A stretch of DNA of 64,000 nucleotides from Pseudoroseomonas cervicalis (GTDB taxonomy: Bacteria; Pseudomonadota; Alphaproteobacteria; Acetobacterales; Acetobacteraceae): contig NZ_JAUTAJ010000004.1 of assembly GCF_030818485.1 (NCBI RefSeq), positions 248,001 through 312,000 on the forward strand, given 5' to 3'. The translations under genes were made by a program, and so were the position numbers. The notes under the pieces were generated by a model. It had not been told where the DNA came from, ran no database searches, and was given only the letters and a program-made list of their open reading frames with translations. This document shows, one piece after another, positions 39,469-48,514 of this stretch (position 1 is its first letter; the number at the start of each line of letters is the position of its first letter).

Positions 39469-40410
39469 GTGGTGAAGATCCTGGTGAAGTCCGGCGGGCC
39501 GCAGGCCGTGCCGGAATGGCGTGACGGCTTCGCGGCGGTCGATCCGCGGCTTTCCGCCCATTGGTGGGAAGACGCATCGGTGCGGCCGGAGGAGGTCGAA
39601 TATGTGGTGGTGTGGGAGCCGAAGCCCGGCTGGCTGACCAGCCTGCCCAATCTGAAGATCGTTTTCTCGTCCGGCGCCGGGGTGGACCACATCACCGCCG
39701 ACCCGGCCTGGCCGCGCCATCTGCCGCTGGTGCGCATGGGCGGCGACGCGACCGCGCAGCGCATGGGCGAGTTCATCGCCTGGTCCTGCCTGTCGCTGCT
39801 GCGCGACACGCGGCATTTCGCGCTTGGCCAGGAGCGCCGCGAATGGGCGCAGAAGGAGGTGCCGCACACGGCGCGGGAGCGCCGTGTCGGCATCATGGGC
39901 CTGGGCAATCTCGGCAGCCAGGCGGCAAAGATGCTGCAGGGGCTGGGCTTTCCGGTGCAGGGCTGGGCGCGCTCGCGCAAGACGCTGCCGGGGGTGGTGA
40001 GCTTCGCCGGCCCCGCCGAGCTGCCGGCCTTCCTGGCCAGCACCGACATCCTGGTCTGCCTGCTGCCCTCGACCCCCGAGACCACCGGGCTGATCGATGC
40101 GGCTCTGCTGGCCCAGCTGCCGCGCGGCGCCGCGGTGGTCAATGCCGGGCGCGGCGCGCATCTGCGTGTGGCCGACCTGCTCTCGGCGCTGGAATCCGGC
40201 CAGATCTCGGGGGCCGTGCTGGATGTCTTCCCGGAGGAGCCGCTGCCCGCCGACAGCCCGCTCTGGACACATCCGAAGGTGATCGTCACGCCGCATATCG
40301 CCTCCCTGCCCAGCCGGGCGGAACGCGCGCGTTATGTCGCCGGCGCCATTGCCGCCCATGAGGCGGGGCTGCCCTTGCCCAATCTCTTCGACCCCGACCG
40401 AGGCTATTGA
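39469..40410 (+). CDS. Glyoxylate/hydroxypyruvate reductase-type D-2-hydroxyacid dehydrogenase
   Basis: A 313-residue NAD(P)-dependent dehydrogenase of the GhrA branch. The cofactor-binding Rossmann motif is IMGLGNLGSQAAKML. The catalytic Arg is in VVNAGRGAHLRV, the Glu in VLDVFPEEPLP and the His in VTPHIASLP. Such enzymes reduce glyoxylate, hydroxypyruvate or related 2-oxo acids. The start is a GTG at 39469 (a second GTG is next to it). Its stop overlaps the start of the class II aldolase gene (TGATG), so the two are translationally coupled and likely belong to one pathway. Confidence 0.9.
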   Translation: MVKILVKSGGPQAVPEWRDGFAAVDPRLSAHWWEDASVRPEEVEYVVVWEPKPGWLTSLPNLKIVFSSGAGVDHITADPAWPRHLPLVRMGGDATAQRMGEFIAWSCLSLLRDTRHFALGQERREWAQKEVPHTARERRVGIMGLGNLGSQAAKMLQGLGFPVQGWARSRKTLPGVVSFAGPAELPAFLASTDILVCLLPSTPETTGLIDAALLAQLPRGAAVVNAGRGAHLRVADLLSALESGQISGAVLDVFPEEPLPADSPLWTHPKVIVTPHIASLPSRAERARYVAGAIAAHEAGLPLPNLFDPDRGY

Positions 40411-41180
40411 TGCCACTGCCCCCGCCGCCGATCCGCCCCGACCCGAACCGCGAGCCGACCGAGCAGGAGCTGCGCGAGGATCTCGCCTGCGCCTACCGGC
40501 TGCTGGCGCATTTCGGCATGACGGATCTGGTCTACACCCATCTCTCGGTGCGCATCCCGGGCGAGGGGCACCGCTTCCTGGTCAATCCCTATGGCCTGCT
40601 GTTCGAGGAGATCACCGCCTCCTCCCTGGTTGCCGTCGATGCCGAGGGCGCGCCGCTGCAGGAGACGAGCTGGCCGGTGAACCCGGCGGGCTTCGTCATC
40701 CATTCCGCCGTGCACCGCGCCGTCGATCGCGCGCGCTGCGTCATGCACACCCACACTTTGGCGGGCATGACGGTCGCGGCGCAGCAGGGCGGGCTGCTGC
40801 CGCTGAACCAGATGAGCATGGAGCTGCATGACCGCGTCGCCATCCACGACTACGAGGGCATCGCGGCCGACGACAATCTCGGCGAGCGCGAGCGCATCGT
40901 GCGGGACCTCGGCGCCAGGCCCTGCCTGATCCTGCGCAATCACGGGCTGCTGACCATCGGCCGCACCGTGGGCGAGGCCTTCTACTGGATGTACTATCTG
41001 GAGCAGTCCTGCCGCATCCAGGTGGCGGCGCAATCGACCGGCGCGCCTCTCGCCATGCCGCCGCTCGAGATGGTGCAGCGCGTGCGCGAGCAGTCGACGG
41101 ATTCCCCGGTGAAGGGCTGGCTGCCCTGGCAGGCGCTGAAGCGCAAGATGGACCGCGAGCAGCCGGATTACCGGGACTGA
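40410..41180 (+). CDS. Class II aldolase/adducin family protein (paralogue 1)
   Basis: A 256-residue metal-dependent enzyme of the class II aldolase/adducin family (fuculose-phosphate aldolase-like). The zinc-site histidines are in FVIHSAVH, RCVMHTHTLAG and LRNHGLLTIG. LAHFGMTDLVYTHLSVRIPG and RFLVNPYGLLFEEITASSLV form the N-terminal part. It is strongly similar throughout to the second aldolase at 42532. The start overlaps the stop of the dehydrogenase gene. The substrate is unknown; some relatives act on aldonate-derived or aromatic compounds. Confidence 0.88.
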   Translation: MPLPPPPIRPDPNREPTEQELREDLACAYRLLAHFGMTDLVYTHLSVRIPGEGHRFLVNPYGLLFEEITASSLVAVDAEGAPLQETSWPVNPAGFVIHSAVHRAVDRARCVMHTHTLAGMTVAAQQGGLLPLNQMSMELHDRVAIHDYEGIAADDNLGERERIVRDLGARPCLILRNHGLLTIGRTVGEAFYWMYYLEQSCRIQVAAQSTGAPLAMPPLEMVQRVREQSTDSPVKGWLPWQALKRKMDREQPDYRD

Positions 41181-41184
41181 GCCG

Positions 41185-42264
41185 GTGCCGGGGCTGGATC
41201 TCTCCCTGCGCGGCCTGGGCAAGCGCTATGGCGGCCAGGAGGTGCTGCGCGACGTCTCGCTGGAGGTGCCGGAGGGCAGTTTCCTGACGCTGCTCGGCCC
41301 TTCCGGCTCGGGCAAGACAACGCTGCTGATGGCGATTGCCGGCTTCGTCGCCCCCGATGCCGGCCGCGTGCTGCTGGGCGGGCGCGACATCACGGCGCTG
41401 CCGCCGGAGCAGCGCGATTTCGGCATGGTCTTCCAGGGCTATGCGCTGTTCCCGCACATGACCGTGGCGGAGAATGTCGCCTTCCCCCTGCGCGCCCGCG
41501 GCCTCGGCCGCGCCGCGCAGGCGGAGAAGGTGCGCGGCGCGCTCGACCTCGTGCAGCTCTCGCGCTTCGCCGATCGCCGCCCGGCCGAGCTGTCGGGCGG
41601 GCAGCAGCAGCGCGTGGCGCTGGCCCGTGCCCTGGTCTTCGACCCGGCGCTGCTGCTGCTGGACGAGCCGCTCTCCGCCCTCGACCGCCAGCTGCGCGGC
41701 GAGCTGCAGGCGGAGCTGCGCGCGCTGCAGCGGCGCATCGGCCGCAGCTTCGTCAATGTCACGCATGACCAGGAGGAGGCGCTGGGCCTGTCGGATCGCA
41801 TCGCCATCCTGAACCAGGGCGTGCTGGTGCAGCAGGGCAGCCCGGCCGAGCTGTATGACGCGCCGCGCACCCGCTTCGTCGCCGGCTTCCTCGGCCGCAC
41901 GAATTTCCTGCGCGGCGTGGTGACGGCGCCGGGCGAGGTGGCCTGCGGCGAGACGCTGCTGCGCGTGGCGCGGGCGCCCTTCGCCGGGCCGGTGCTGCTG
42001 TCGCTGCGGCCGGAGCGCATCCGCCTGCTGGCGCCGGGCGAGGCGGCCGACAACATCCTGGCCGCGCGGATCGAGGCGGCGACCTATCTCGGCGGCAGCG
42101 CCGCGCTGCGGCTGCACTCGCCGCTCGGGCCGCTGCAGGTGGTGCGGCAGGGCGGCGGCGCCTTGCCGGCGGAGGGCGAGACGGTGTCGCTGGGCTGGGG
42201 GGCGGACGCCGCGCTGCCGGTGGTGGAGGATGCGGAAACGGTATCGCAGGGCGCGCCGGGCTGA
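41185..42264 (+). CDS. ABC transporter ATP-binding protein (PotA/FbpC type), orphan
   Basis: A 359-residue importer ATPase. The nucleotide-binding domain has Walker A LLGPSGSGKTT, Q-loop MVFQGYALFPHMTVAENVAF, signature LSGGQQQRVALARAL, Walker B LLLLDEPLSALD and switch His in VTHDQEEALGLSDR. A C-terminal TOBE domain with LSLRPERIRLLAPG is typical of polyamine, iron and thiosulfate importers. It follows the aldolase by 4 bp. No cognate permease or binding protein gene lies next to it; the following Dpp-type system has its own ATPases. It may energise a transporter encoded elsewhere. Confidence 0.9.
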   Translation: MPGLDLSLRGLGKRYGGQEVLRDVSLEVPEGSFLTLLGPSGSGKTTLLMAIAGFVAPDAGRVLLGGRDITALPPEQRDFGMVFQGYALFPHMTVAENVAFPLRARGLGRAAQAEKVRGALDLVQLSRFADRRPAELSGGQQQRVALARALVFDPALLLLDEPLSALDRQLRGELQAELRALQRRIGRSFVNVTHDQEEALGLSDRIAILNQGVLVQQGSPAELYDAPRTRFVAGFLGRTNFLRGVVTAPGEVACGETLLRVARAPFAGPVLLSLRPERIRLLAPGEAADNILAARIEAATYLGGSAALRLHSPLGPLQVVRQGGGALPAEGETVSLGWGADAALPVVEDAETVSQGAPG

Positions 42265-42289
42265 AGCCTGGCCGCGCTGCGACCGGTCC

Positions 42290-42446
42290 ACGGAAACCGT
42301 AACGGAGCCGTTGCGCTTTCGTTTTTCCCGGTCTATCCCATCATGGTATCGCATCGCGCATAGCGTGATCACGCTGCAATGCAGCGTATGCCCGTGCCCT
42401 GGGCGCAAAAGGCATGGATTTGCCTGGAGCGCAGGCAAACCTGTTT
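42290..42446. promoter_or_regulatory. Palindrome-rich regulatory region before the aldolase-Dpp operon
   Basis: The 267-bp gap 42265-42531 is the longest AT-rich gap in this part of the window and holds several inverted repeats. They are ACGG-AAA-CCGT (42290-42300), AACGG-AG-CCGTT (42301-42312), the 14-bp perfect palindrome AGCGTGATCACGCT (42362-42375), overlapping it ACGCTGCA-A-TGCAGCGT (42371-42387), and TTTGCCTG-GAGCG-CAGGCAAA (42419-42439). A weak promoter candidate is TTGCGC (42311) with TATCCC (42334), 17 bp apart. The sites probably bind more than one regulator. No regulator gene is adjacent. Confidence 0.65.
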
Positions 42447-42531
42447 GTGCTGCACTGCAAACCCCCTCACGACCGGTTGACGGGCTTCCGCACGGCTGAT
42501 GACATTCTCCCAACCTGAGGGAGTTGGGTTC

Positions 42532-43308
42532 ATGAATGTCGCCACCTCGCCCGCGCGGCTGGCCTGTTCCGAGGAAGAGTGGCGCATCCGCTGCGACCTT
42601 GCCGCGCTCTATCGCCTGGTCGCGCATTTCCGCATGACCGACTTCATCTACACCCATATCAGCGCGCGGCTGCCGGGGCCGGAGCACCATTTCCTCATCA
42701 ACAAGTATGGCGTGCTGTTCGATGAGATGCGCGCCTCCGACCTGGTGAAGATCGATCTCGACGGCAATGTCGTCGAGGAGGGCACGGATTCCAAGCCGGT
42801 GAACGCCGCGGGCTTCACCATCCATTCCGCGCTGCACATGGCGCGGGATGACGCGATGTGCGTGGTGCACACCCACACCGCCGCCGGCATCGCCGTCTCC
42901 GCGCAGAAGGACGGGCTGCTGCCGATCAGCCAGCACGCGCTGAAATTCTACGGCCATCTCGCCTATCACGGCTATGAGGGCGTCGCCCTCGACCTCGATG
43001 AGCGCGAGCGGCTGGTCGCCGATCTCGGCCAGCACCGCGCGATGATCCTGCGCAATCACGGCCTGCTGGTGGCCGGGCGCAGCATCCCCGAGGCCTTCAA
43101 CCTGATCTACTATCTGGAGCGCGCCTGCCAGGCGCAGGTGGCCGCGATGTCCGGCGGCGCCGAGCTGGTGCTGCCGCCCGAGGAGGTGCGCCGCAAGACC
43201 GCCGCGCAGTTCAATGGCGATCCGGAGCGCTCGCTGGCGCATAGCGAATGGGCCTGGGCCCCGGCGCTGCGGCTGATCGAGAATTCCCGGCTGGACTGGC
43301 GCCAATGA
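42532..43308 (+). CDS. Class II aldolase/adducin family protein (paralogue 2)
   Basis: A 258-residue paralogue of the protein at 40410. It has the same zinc-site segments (FTIHSALHMARDDAMCVVHT, LRNHGLLVAG) and the same N-terminal LVAHFRMTDFIYTHISARLPG. The ATG at 42532 has GAGGGAG about 11 bp upstream; an earlier in-frame ATG at 42499 lacks such a site. It opens an eight-gene operon through 52011, and its stop overlaps the next start (ATGA). Having two related aldolases about 1.3 kb apart points to duplication with separate control. Confidence 0.87.
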   Translation: MNVATSPARLACSEEEWRIRCDLAALYRLVAHFRMTDFIYTHISARLPGPEHHFLINKYGVLFDEMRASDLVKIDLDGNVVEEGTDSKPVNAAGFTIHSALHMARDDAMCVVHTHTAAGIAVSAQKDGLLPISQHALKFYGHLAYHGYEGVALDLDERERLVADLGQHRAMILRNHGLLVAGRSIPEAFNLIYYLERACQAQVAAMSGGAELVLPPEEVRRKTAAQFNGDPERSLAHSEWAWAPALRLIENSRLDWRQ

Positions 43309-44963
43309 GCGCCGAGCTGCTGATCGAGGGCCGCATCTTCCGCGGCCTGCAGAACGGCTTCGCCGAGGCCGTTGCCATCAAGGATGGCCGCGTGCTGGCC
43401 GTGGGCTCGCGCGACGAGGTCGCGGCGCAGGCCGGCCCCGCCACCCGGCGCATCGCGCTGGGCGAGCGCGTTGCCATCCCGGCCTTCAACGAAGCGCATA
43501 TGCATCTGCTGCCCTATGGCCTCGGCCTGTCGCAGGTGAATCTGCGCGCCGAGGAGGTGCGCAGCCTGGACGAGGTGCTGAGGCGCATCGCCGCCGCCGC
43601 CGCCACCACGCCGAAGGGCGAGTGGATCCTCGGCCGCGGCTACGACCATGGCGAGCTGGATATCGGCCGCCACCCGCTGGCCGAGGAGCTGGACCGCGCC
43701 GCCCCCGACCATCCGGTCATCATCACCCGCACCTGCGGCCATGTGGCGGTGGCCAACACCGCCGCGATGAAGCTCGCCGGGGTCAGCCACAACACCCCCG
43801 ACCCCGAGGGCGGCGCCATCGAGCGCAAGGGCGGCAAGCTGACCGGCCTGTTCCAGGAACGGGCGATGCGGCTGATCCGCGACATCATCCCGCCGCCCTC
43901 CGAGGCGCAGATGGTCGACGCCATCGAGGCCGCCGGGCGCAACCTGGCGGCGCTGGGCTTCGCCACCGCCAGCGACATGAATGTCGGCATGACCGCCGGC
44001 ATGGCCGAGATCGCCGCCTATCGCCGCGCCGCGGCCGAGGGGCGCCTGCTGCAGCGCATGTGGCAGGTGCTGGCCGGCAATCCGGAGGGCATCGCCGCCG
44101 CCGCCTGGGCGGAGGGCCTGCGCCCGAATGTCTGCGCCGGCGAGACGGCCGACGATCTGCTGGCCTGGGGCGCGGTGAAGGTGTTCGGCGACGGCTCCGC
44201 CGGCGGGCTGACCGCCGCCTTCTTCGACCCCTATCTGGACAGCGCCGGCGGCGGCACGGGCATCTTCTGCTTCCCCGAGGAGACGATGCACGCGCTGCTG
44301 AAGCGCTACCATGAGCAGGGCTGGCAGCTCGACATCCACGCCATCGGCGATGCGGCGATCGAGCAGGTGCTGGCCGGCATGGAGGCCGCCTCCAGCGAGG
44401 CGCAGCCGATCGCGGGCCGCCGCCACCGCATCGAGCATTGCGGCTTCCTCAACGCCGACCAGCGCCGCCGCATGCTGCGCCATGGCGTGCTGCCGGTGCC
44501 GCAGCCGGTCTTCATGTATGAGTTCGGCGATCTCTATGTGAAGAATCTCGGCCTGGCGCGCACGGAAGTGGCCTATCCGATGAAGACCTGGCTGCAGGAG
44601 GGCCATCACCCGGCGGCCTCCTCGGACAGCCCGGTCTGCACCGTGGACCCCTTCATCAACCTTTATGCCATGGTCACCCGCAGGACCAATCGCGGCACGG
44701 TGCTGGGGCCCGAGGAGGCGCTGACGCCGGAAGAGGCGGTGCATTGCTACAGCTGGTGCGGCGCCTACAGCCAGTTTGCCGAGACCGAGCGCGGCACGCT
44801 GGAGCCGGGCATGCAGGCCGACATCGCCATCCTCTCGCGCGACATCTTCACCTGCGCGCCGGAGGAGATCCTGACCACCCGGGCCGATCTCACCCTGCGC
44901 GGCGGCCAGGCCATTTTCGACCGGCATGGCGAGGCCGCCTCGCTCGCCGGAGCCGCGGACTGA
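43305..44963 (+). CDS. Amidohydrolase (YtcJ-like, amidohydrolase_3)
   Basis: A 552-residue metal-dependent hydrolase. The first metal motif is IPAFNEAHMHLLPYGLG. The second-half motifs are DIHAIGDAAIEQVL, RIEHCGFLN and AASSDSPVCTVDPF, as in YtcJ/ExxA-type amidohydrolases that act on amides, carbamates or cyclic imides. The N-terminal and C-terminal beta strands (SAELLIEGRIF, LEPGMQADIAILSRD) form the usual sandwich domain. The ATG at 43305 overlaps the aldolase stop. Its operon with a peptide-type importer suggests it processes the imported compound in the cytoplasm. Confidence 0.88.
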   Translation: MSAELLIEGRIFRGLQNGFAEAVAIKDGRVLAVGSRDEVAAQAGPATRRIALGERVAIPAFNEAHMHLLPYGLGLSQVNLRAEEVRSLDEVLRRIAAAAATTPKGEWILGRGYDHGELDIGRHPLAEELDRAAPDHPVIITRTCGHVAVANTAAMKLAGVSHNTPDPEGGAIERKGGKLTGLFQERAMRLIRDIIPPPSEAQMVDAIEAAGRNLAALGFATASDMNVGMTAGMAEIAAYRRAAAEGRLLQRMWQVLAGNPEGIAAAAWAEGLRPNVCAGETADDLLAWGAVKVFGDGSAGGLTAAFFDPYLDSAGGGTGIFCFPEETMHALLKRYHEQGWQLDIHAIGDAAIEQVLAGMEAASSEAQPIAGRRHRIEHCGFLNADQRRRMLRHGVLPVPQPVFMYEFGDLYVKNLGLARTEVAYPMKTWLQEGHHPAASSDSPVCTVDPFINLYAMVTRRTNRGTVLGPEEALTPEEAVHCYSWCGAYSQFAETERGTLEPGMQADIAILSRDIFTCAPEEILTTRADLTLRGGQAIFDRHGEAASLAGAAD

Positions 44964-44967
44964 TCCC

Positions 44968-45909
44968 ATGTTGCGTCATGTCTTCCAGCGCCTGCTGACC
45001 ACCATCCCCGTCATGTTCGGCGTGCTGCTGATCGGCTTCCTGCTGATGCAGGTGGTGCCGAACGACGCCGCCACGGTGCGCGCGGGCCCGACCGCGACCG
45101 CCGAGCTGGTGGAGGAGATCCGCCGCGAGCTGGGTCTCGACCAGCCGCTCTACATCCAGTTCGGCCTCTATCTCTGGCGGCTGCTGCAGGGCGATTTCGG
45201 CGTCTCCATCATCAACAACGTCTCGGTCACCGCCGAGCTGGCCGGCACCATCGGCCCGACGCTGGAGCTGATGTTCGCCTCGCTCTTCTGGTCGATCCCG
45301 ATCGGCATCGGCCTCGGCACCATCGCCGCCTATTGGCGCGGCTCGGTGCTGGACCGCGCGGTCACCGCCTTCTCGGTGGCCGGCGGCTCGGTGCCGGTGT
45401 TCTTCCTCGGCCTGATGCTGATCTGGTATGTCGGCTTCCAGTGGCAGCTGCTGCCCTTCACCGGCCGTGGCGGCCCGCTCTGGACGGTCGAGGGCTGGCA
45501 GGCCATCGCCCTGCCGGCGCTGACCCTGGGCGGCACCTTCATCGCGCCCGTCGCGCGCATGACGCGCACCGCCGTGCTCGAGGTGCTGGGGGCGGAGCAT
45601 GTCCGCACCGCCCGCGCCAAGGGCCTGGCCGAGCGCGCCGTGGTGCTGCACCACGCGCTGCGCAACGCGATGATCCCGGTCGTCACCCTGATCGGCCTGC
45701 AGATCGGTTTTCTTCTGGGTGGCGCGGTCGTCACCGAGACCGTCTTCTCCTGGCCCGGCGTGGGCCGGCTGGCAGTGGGCGCCATCCTCTCCTCCGACTT
45801 CCCGATGGCGCAGGGCACCATCATCGTGCTCTCGCTCGGCTTCATCATCGTCAATCTGGTGGTCGATGTGCTCTATGTGGCGCTCGATCCGCGCATGCGG
45901 GGGCATTGA
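44968..45909 (+). CDS. Dipeptide/oligopeptide-type ABC permease (DppB-like)
   Basis: A 313-residue permease with six helices. MLRHVFQRLLTTIPVMFGVL at the N-terminus, ELGLDQPLYIQFGLYLWRLL and GDFGVSIINN are DppB/OppB features. The EAA-type loop is HVRTARAKGLAERAVVLHHA, and ETVFSWPGVGRLAVGAI lies near the end. It is followed 2 bp later by the DppC-like gene. Confidence 0.93.
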   Translation: MLRHVFQRLLTTIPVMFGVLLIGFLLMQVVPNDAATVRAGPTATAELVEEIRRELGLDQPLYIQFGLYLWRLLQGDFGVSIINNVSVTAELAGTIGPTLELMFASLFWSIPIGIGLGTIAAYWRGSVLDRAVTAFSVAGGSVPVFFLGLMLIWYVGFQWQLLPFTGRGGPLWTVEGWQAIALPALTLGGTFIAPVARMTRTAVLEVLGAEHVRTARAKGLAERAVVLHHALRNAMIPVVTLIGLQIGFLLGGAVVTETVFSWPGVGRLAVGAILSSDFPMAQGTIIVLSLGFIIVNLVVDVLYVALDPRMRGH

Positions 45910-45911
45910 GC

Positions 45912-46805
45912 ATGGCCGCGACGCAATCCGTGGCCGCCCCCGGCACGCCTTCCGCCACCGTGCCGCCGCCGCGCCGCCCGGGCCTGCTGAAGCGCCTGCT
46001 GCGCGAGCCGGTGGCCGCCATCGCCTTCGCCCTGGTGGTGCTGCTGATCGCCGCGGCGGTCTTCGCGCCGCTGCTGGCGCCGACCGACCCCTATGACAAC
46101 AACCTGGCCGCCGCCATGGCGGTGCCGGGGACCGAGGGCCTGCCGCTCGGCGCCGACAGCCAGGGGCGCGACATGATCACGCGCCTGCTCTACGGGCTGC
46201 GCGTCACCATGCTGATGGGCCTCGCCTCGGTGCTGCTGGGCGGGCTGACCGGCGCGCTGATCGGCTTCTGCGCCGCCTATTACAGCCGCGTCGACGGGCT
46301 GCTGATGCGGCTGATGGATGTGCTGCTCTCCTTCCCCGCCATCCTGTTCGGCCTGGCCATCGCCGCCATCTTCGGCCCCGGCGTGCTGGCGGTGGTGCTG
46401 GCGCTCTCGGTCGCGACGGTGCCGCTGATGGCGCGCATCGTGCGCGGCGCCGCGCTGGTGGTGATGCGGCAGGACTATATCGAGGCGGCGCGCGCCACCG
46501 GCATGGGCGATGCGCGGCTGATCCTGCGGCATCTGGCGCCCAACTGCCTGTCGCCGATCTTCGTCTTCGCGACGCTGCGCTTCGGCCAGGTGATCCTGCT
46601 GGGCTCGGCGCTGTCCTTCCTCGGCCTCGGCGCGCAGCCGCCGGTGGCAGAGCTTGGCGCCATGGCCTCCGAGGGCCGCAACTTCCTGTTCTTCGCCCCG
46701 CATATCGCCGTCATCCCCTGCGTGCTGATCTTCGTGGTGGTGCTGGCCTTCAACGTGCTGGGCGACGCGCTGCGCGACGCGCTGGATCCGCGGCTGCGGG
46801 TCTGA
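45912..46805 (+). CDS. Dipeptide/oligopeptide-type ABC permease (DppC-like)
   Basis: A 297-residue permease. After a Pro-rich N-terminus come a first helix (AIAFALVVLLIAAAVFAPLL), PLGADSQGRDMITRLLYGLR, and the cytoplasmic loop DYIEAARATGMGDARLILRH. SALSFLGLGAQPPVAELGAM and LGDALRDALDPRLRV close the protein. All are DppC/OppC marks. It forms the channel with the DppB-like partner. Confidence 0.93.
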   Translation: MAATQSVAAPGTPSATVPPPRRPGLLKRLLREPVAAIAFALVVLLIAAAVFAPLLAPTDPYDNNLAAAMAVPGTEGLPLGADSQGRDMITRLLYGLRVTMLMGLASVLLGGLTGALIGFCAAYYSRVDGLLMRLMDVLLSFPAILFGLAIAAIFGPGVLAVVLALSVATVPLMARIVRGAALVVMRQDYIEAARATGMGDARLILRHLAPNCLSPIFVFATLRFGQVILLGSALSFLGLGAQPPVAELGAMASEGRNFLFFAPHIAVIPCVLIFVVVLAFNVLGDALRDALDPRLRV

Positions 46806-46895
46806 GCCGCTCCTGGATGATTTCGCGCCGGCCCTTCGCGCCGGCGCCGCATGACCGAACCGGGCCCGGCGAACGGGTCCATGGGAGACGAGTGG

Positions 46896-48488
46896 ATGAA
46901 GAAGACCCTGGGGGCCGCGCTGCTTTCGCTGGCCGCGACCATCCCGGCGCACAGCGCCTTCGCGCAGGCGGCGCCGCGCGACACGCTGGTGGTGCTGCGC
47001 GAATACGACGCCGACCGCTACGACCCGGCGCGCTCCACCGCGCGCAGCGCCGGCGAGGTCATCTACATGATGTCCGACACGCTGGTCTCGCTGGATTTCG
47101 ACCAGAAGACGGTGCGCCCGGGCCTGGCCGAGAGCTGGTCGGTCAGCGAGGACGGCAAGCTCTACACTTTCCGCCTGCGCCGCGACGTCACCTTCTGCGA
47201 CGGCAAGCGCATGACGGCGGCGGATGTCGTCTACTCGATCAACCGCTGGATCGCGCCGGAGACGCGCAGCCCGGTGCGCTGGCGCGCCGGCCCGGTGAAG
47301 GAGATCCGCGCGGTCGACGACTACACCGTCGAGTATGAGCTGACCGAGCCCTATGGCGAGCTGCTCTACCAGCTGACGCTGTTCTTCGCCTCCATCGTCG
47401 ACAAGGAGAGCGTCGAGCGGCTCGGCGCCAATTTCGGCGTGCAGGGCTTCAACGGCACCGGCCCCTATTGCTGGCAGTCCTGGACGCCGCGCCAGGATCT
47501 CGTGCTGACGCGCCACCCCAACTACAGCTGGGGCCCGCCGATGTACCAGAACCGCAGCCCGCAGATCGGCCGCGTGATCTGGCGCATCATCCCCGAGGCG
47601 AATACCCGCCTGGCCGCGCTGCAGACCGGGCAGGGCGACATCACCCAGTATGTGCCGCCCTTCGCGGTGGCGCAGCTGCAGCGCGTGCCGACGGTGCGCG
47701 TCTCCACCCAGCCGAACTATTTCTGGGACTACTTCCTGGGCTTCAAGGTCGACAAGCCCGTGGTGAACGACCCGGCGATCCGCCAAGCGGTCAACATGGC
47801 GGTCAACCGCGAGGCGCTGGTGCGCGCCGTGTTCTTCGGCGCCGCCGAGCCGGCCAATGGCTATGTCAACCCGAACACGCTGGGCTATGACGCCGAGGCG
47901 GCGCGGCTGGTGCCGGAATTCAACGTCGAGGCGGCGCGCAAGCTGCTGGACGAGGCCGGCTGGCGCCCGGGCGCCGATGGCATCCGCGAGAAGGATGGCC
48001 AGCGCGCCAGCTTCAACGTCTATGGCATCCAGAGCGCCGAATGGCGCCGCATGACCGAGGCGATGCAGGCCGATCTGCGCCGCGTCGGCATCGATCTGCG
48101 CATCCAGCTCTGGGACGCGACGGTGGCCTGGGGCAAGCTGGCGACGCAGGAATTCGACAGCTTCGTCATGTCCTATCCCTACATCTCGGCCACCGACGGC
48201 TTCGCGCTGTATTTCGACGGCGCCAACCGGCCGACGCCGAACCGCATGAACTGGAATGACGAAGAGACCAACCGCCTGCTGAACACGGCCAAGACCGCGC
48301 TCTCGGCCGAGGAGCGTGCGCGCGCCATCGCCGAGGTGCAGCGCATCGTGGCGCGCAACAATGTCTGGTTCCCGATCGCCCGCGAGAATCTCTACGTCGC
48401 CTCGGCGCAGCGGGTGGAGGGCGCGCGCGCCCATGGCATCTACGGGGCGGGCCTCTACAAGGGCCTCGACCTGCGCCTGACGCGCTGA
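46896..48488 (+). CDS. ABC transporter substrate-binding protein, family 5
   Basis: A 530-residue periplasmic binding protein. The signal peptide MKKTLGAALLSLAATIPAHS ends at AFA-QA. Then come LVVLREYDADRYDPARSTAR, LVSLDFDQKTVRPGLAESWS, YTFRLRRDVTFCDGKRMTAA and ENLYVASAQRVEGARAHGIY. The ATG at 46896 has GGGAG 8 bp upstream; ATG at 46881 would put five extra residues before the signal peptide. It supplies ligand specificity to the Dpp-type importer encoded around it. Confidence 0.92.
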   Translation: MKKTLGAALLSLAATIPAHSAFAQAAPRDTLVVLREYDADRYDPARSTARSAGEVIYMMSDTLVSLDFDQKTVRPGLAESWSVSEDGKLYTFRLRRDVTFCDGKRMTAADVVYSINRWIAPETRSPVRWRAGPVKEIRAVDDYTVEYELTEPYGELLYQLTLFFASIVDKESVERLGANFGVQGFNGTGPYCWQSWTPRQDLVLTRHPNYSWGPPMYQNRSPQIGRVIWRIIPEANTRLAALQTGQGDITQYVPPFAVAQLQRVPTVRVSTQPNYFWDYFLGFKVDKPVVNDPAIRQAVNMAVNREALVRAVFFGAAEPANGYVNPNTLGYDAEAARLVPEFNVEAARKLLDEAGWRPGADGIREKDGQRASFNVYGIQSAEWRRMTEAMQADLRRVGIDLRIQLWDATVAWGKLATQEFDSFVMSYPYISATDGFALYFDGANRPTPNRMNWNDEETNRLLNTAKTALSAEERARAIAEVQRIVARNNVWFPIARENLYVASAQRVEGARAHGIYGAGLYKGLDLRLTR

Positions 48489-48514
48489 CGAGAAGAAGGA
48501 AAAGGGCAGGGGAC

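Noticed and set aside
40741..43305. Long minus-strand open frame (854 residues), and similar long ones at 45873-48434 and 31524-34088
   Set aside because: These are high-GC shadows over well-supported genes on the other strand, with His/Gln/Arg-rich low-complexity products and no motifs.
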